DNA of 5,697 nt from the NCBI GenBank assembly GCA_004357005.1, contig SMWH01000075.1:1-5697 (forward strand). Direction: 5' to 3'. Below the pieces are notes generated by a model, which did not search any database, was not told the origin of the DNA, and was given only the letters and a program-made list of their open reading frames with translations. A program made the translations under genes and the position numbers. Positions 5,203 through 5,697 of this stretch are shown here, in pieces (the first letter of the stretch is position 1; each line of letters begins with the position of its first letter). The stretch comes from Gammaproteobacteria bacterium (GTDB lineage: Bacteria > Pseudomonadota > Gammaproteobacteria > SMWH01).

Positions 5203-5697
5203 CTGCCTGGCATTGTTCCTGCTTTTTTCGATGCCCGCAACGGCGCTCAAGTCTGATCGGACCCAGCCCATCGACGTGGACGCGGGCCGCGCCGAGTTTG
5301 ACGAAGCCAGCGGCATTACGGTGCTTTCCGGCGGTGTACTGCTGGAACAGGGCTCCCTGCAGATCACTACCGATACAGCGACCATCTATCGCGACCCCGG
5401 GGCGGGGTCAATCAACAAGATCATCCTCGAAGGCAGCCCCGCGACCATCCAACAGTTGCTGGATCAGGAACCAGGTGAGATGAAGGCCCGCGCCCGGCGC
5501 ATCGAATACGATCTGCTGAACCAGTCGATCATCCTGATTGATGACGCGGAACTCGATCAGGGCTCCCGGCATTTCAGCGGCGCGCATTTCGAATACGACA
5601 TCGCCAACAGCAGGGTGAGAGCCCGAAGCTCGCCCGCTGGTGACGGTCGGGTGCACATGACCTTCGACCCGGCCCAGACCCCCTCACGCACCCAGGA
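5183..5697 (+). CDS. lptA: Periplasmic LPS-bridge protein LptA (3' end outside window)
   Basis: LptA oligomerises into the periplasmic part of the bridge that moves LPS from LptC to LptD at the outer membrane. The frame starts at ATG 5183 and is still open at the right edge, giving 171 codons; E. coli LptA has 185 residues, so only a short tail is probably missing. The N-terminus is a signal peptide: a short start with Arg3, hydrophobic LALFLLFSMP, and an ATA site (residues 19-21) for cleavage before Leu22. The mature part begins with QPIDVDAGRAEFDEASGITVLSG-type sequence, the standard OstA/LptA opening, and continues in repeated short strands (EYDLLNQSIILIDDAEL, FEYDIANSRVRA). The Cys at residue 8 is not in a lipobox, so it is not a lipoprotein. 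Its start overlaps lptC by 20 bases. lptB is expected next. Confidence 0.92.
   Translation, partial: MYRPHPNCLALFLLFSMPATALKSDRTQPIDVDAGRAEFDEASGITVLSGGVLLEQGSLQITTDTATIYRDPGAGSINKIILEGSPATIQQLLDQEPGEMKARARRIEYDLLNQSIILIDDAELDQGSRHFSGAHFEYDIANSRVRARSSPAGDGRVHMTFDPAQTPSRTQ

Noticed and set aside
5231..5233. ATG 5231 as alternative lptA start
   Set aside because: It would remove the hydrophobic part of the signal peptide, and it lacks the GAGG site that precedes ATG 5183.

Overview
The window is a GC-rich bacterial chromosome segment carrying core cell-envelope genes. The set lptC-lptA-kdsC-kdsD-yrbG next to ibaG-murA is typical of Gammaproteobacteria. The high GC, and a pair of GTAG-type REP sequences, fit a non-enteric gammaproteobacterium; I cannot name the genus from sequence alone. 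Nothing here looks like a phage, integron, defence island or other accessory system.

Layout, left to right. Bases 1-225 hold the 3' end of a DegS/AlgW-type periplasmic serine protease (its PDZ domain) on the + strand. Bases 226-363 are a short convergent intergenic spacer full of hairpins: a 9-bp stem-loop, then two 24-base REP sequences joined head to head (a REPIN-like doublet) that ends 3 bases short of the murA stop codon. On the - strand follow murA (364-1659) and, immediately upstream of it, the BolA-family gene ibaG (1661-1894), with a one-base gap. Bases 1895-2077 are a divergent promoter region containing a perfect 10-bp direct repeat. On the + strand a compact operon runs off the right edge: yrbG (cation/Ca2+ exchanger family), kdsD, kdsC, lptC and lptA (lptA is cut at the window end).

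How the genes work together. KdsD makes arabinose 5-phosphate. A KdsA-type enzyme outside the window condenses it to KDO 8-phosphate, and KdsC removes the phosphate to give KDO for the LPS inner core. LptC and LptA form the membrane-anchored and periplasmic parts of the bridge that carries finished LPS to the outer membrane; LptB would be expected just beyond the right edge. MurA, on the other strand, starts peptidoglycan precursor synthesis. The left-edge protease belongs to a family that senses outer-membrane protein stress. The window is thus an envelope-assembly locus.

Points worth a second look are the REP doublet, the direct repeat in the divergent promoter, the absence of the mla phospholipid-transport genes that separate ibaG from yrbG in E. 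coli, and the unclear start codon of kdsD, which has no ATG and no visible ribosome-binding site. I found no evidence for a new biological system.
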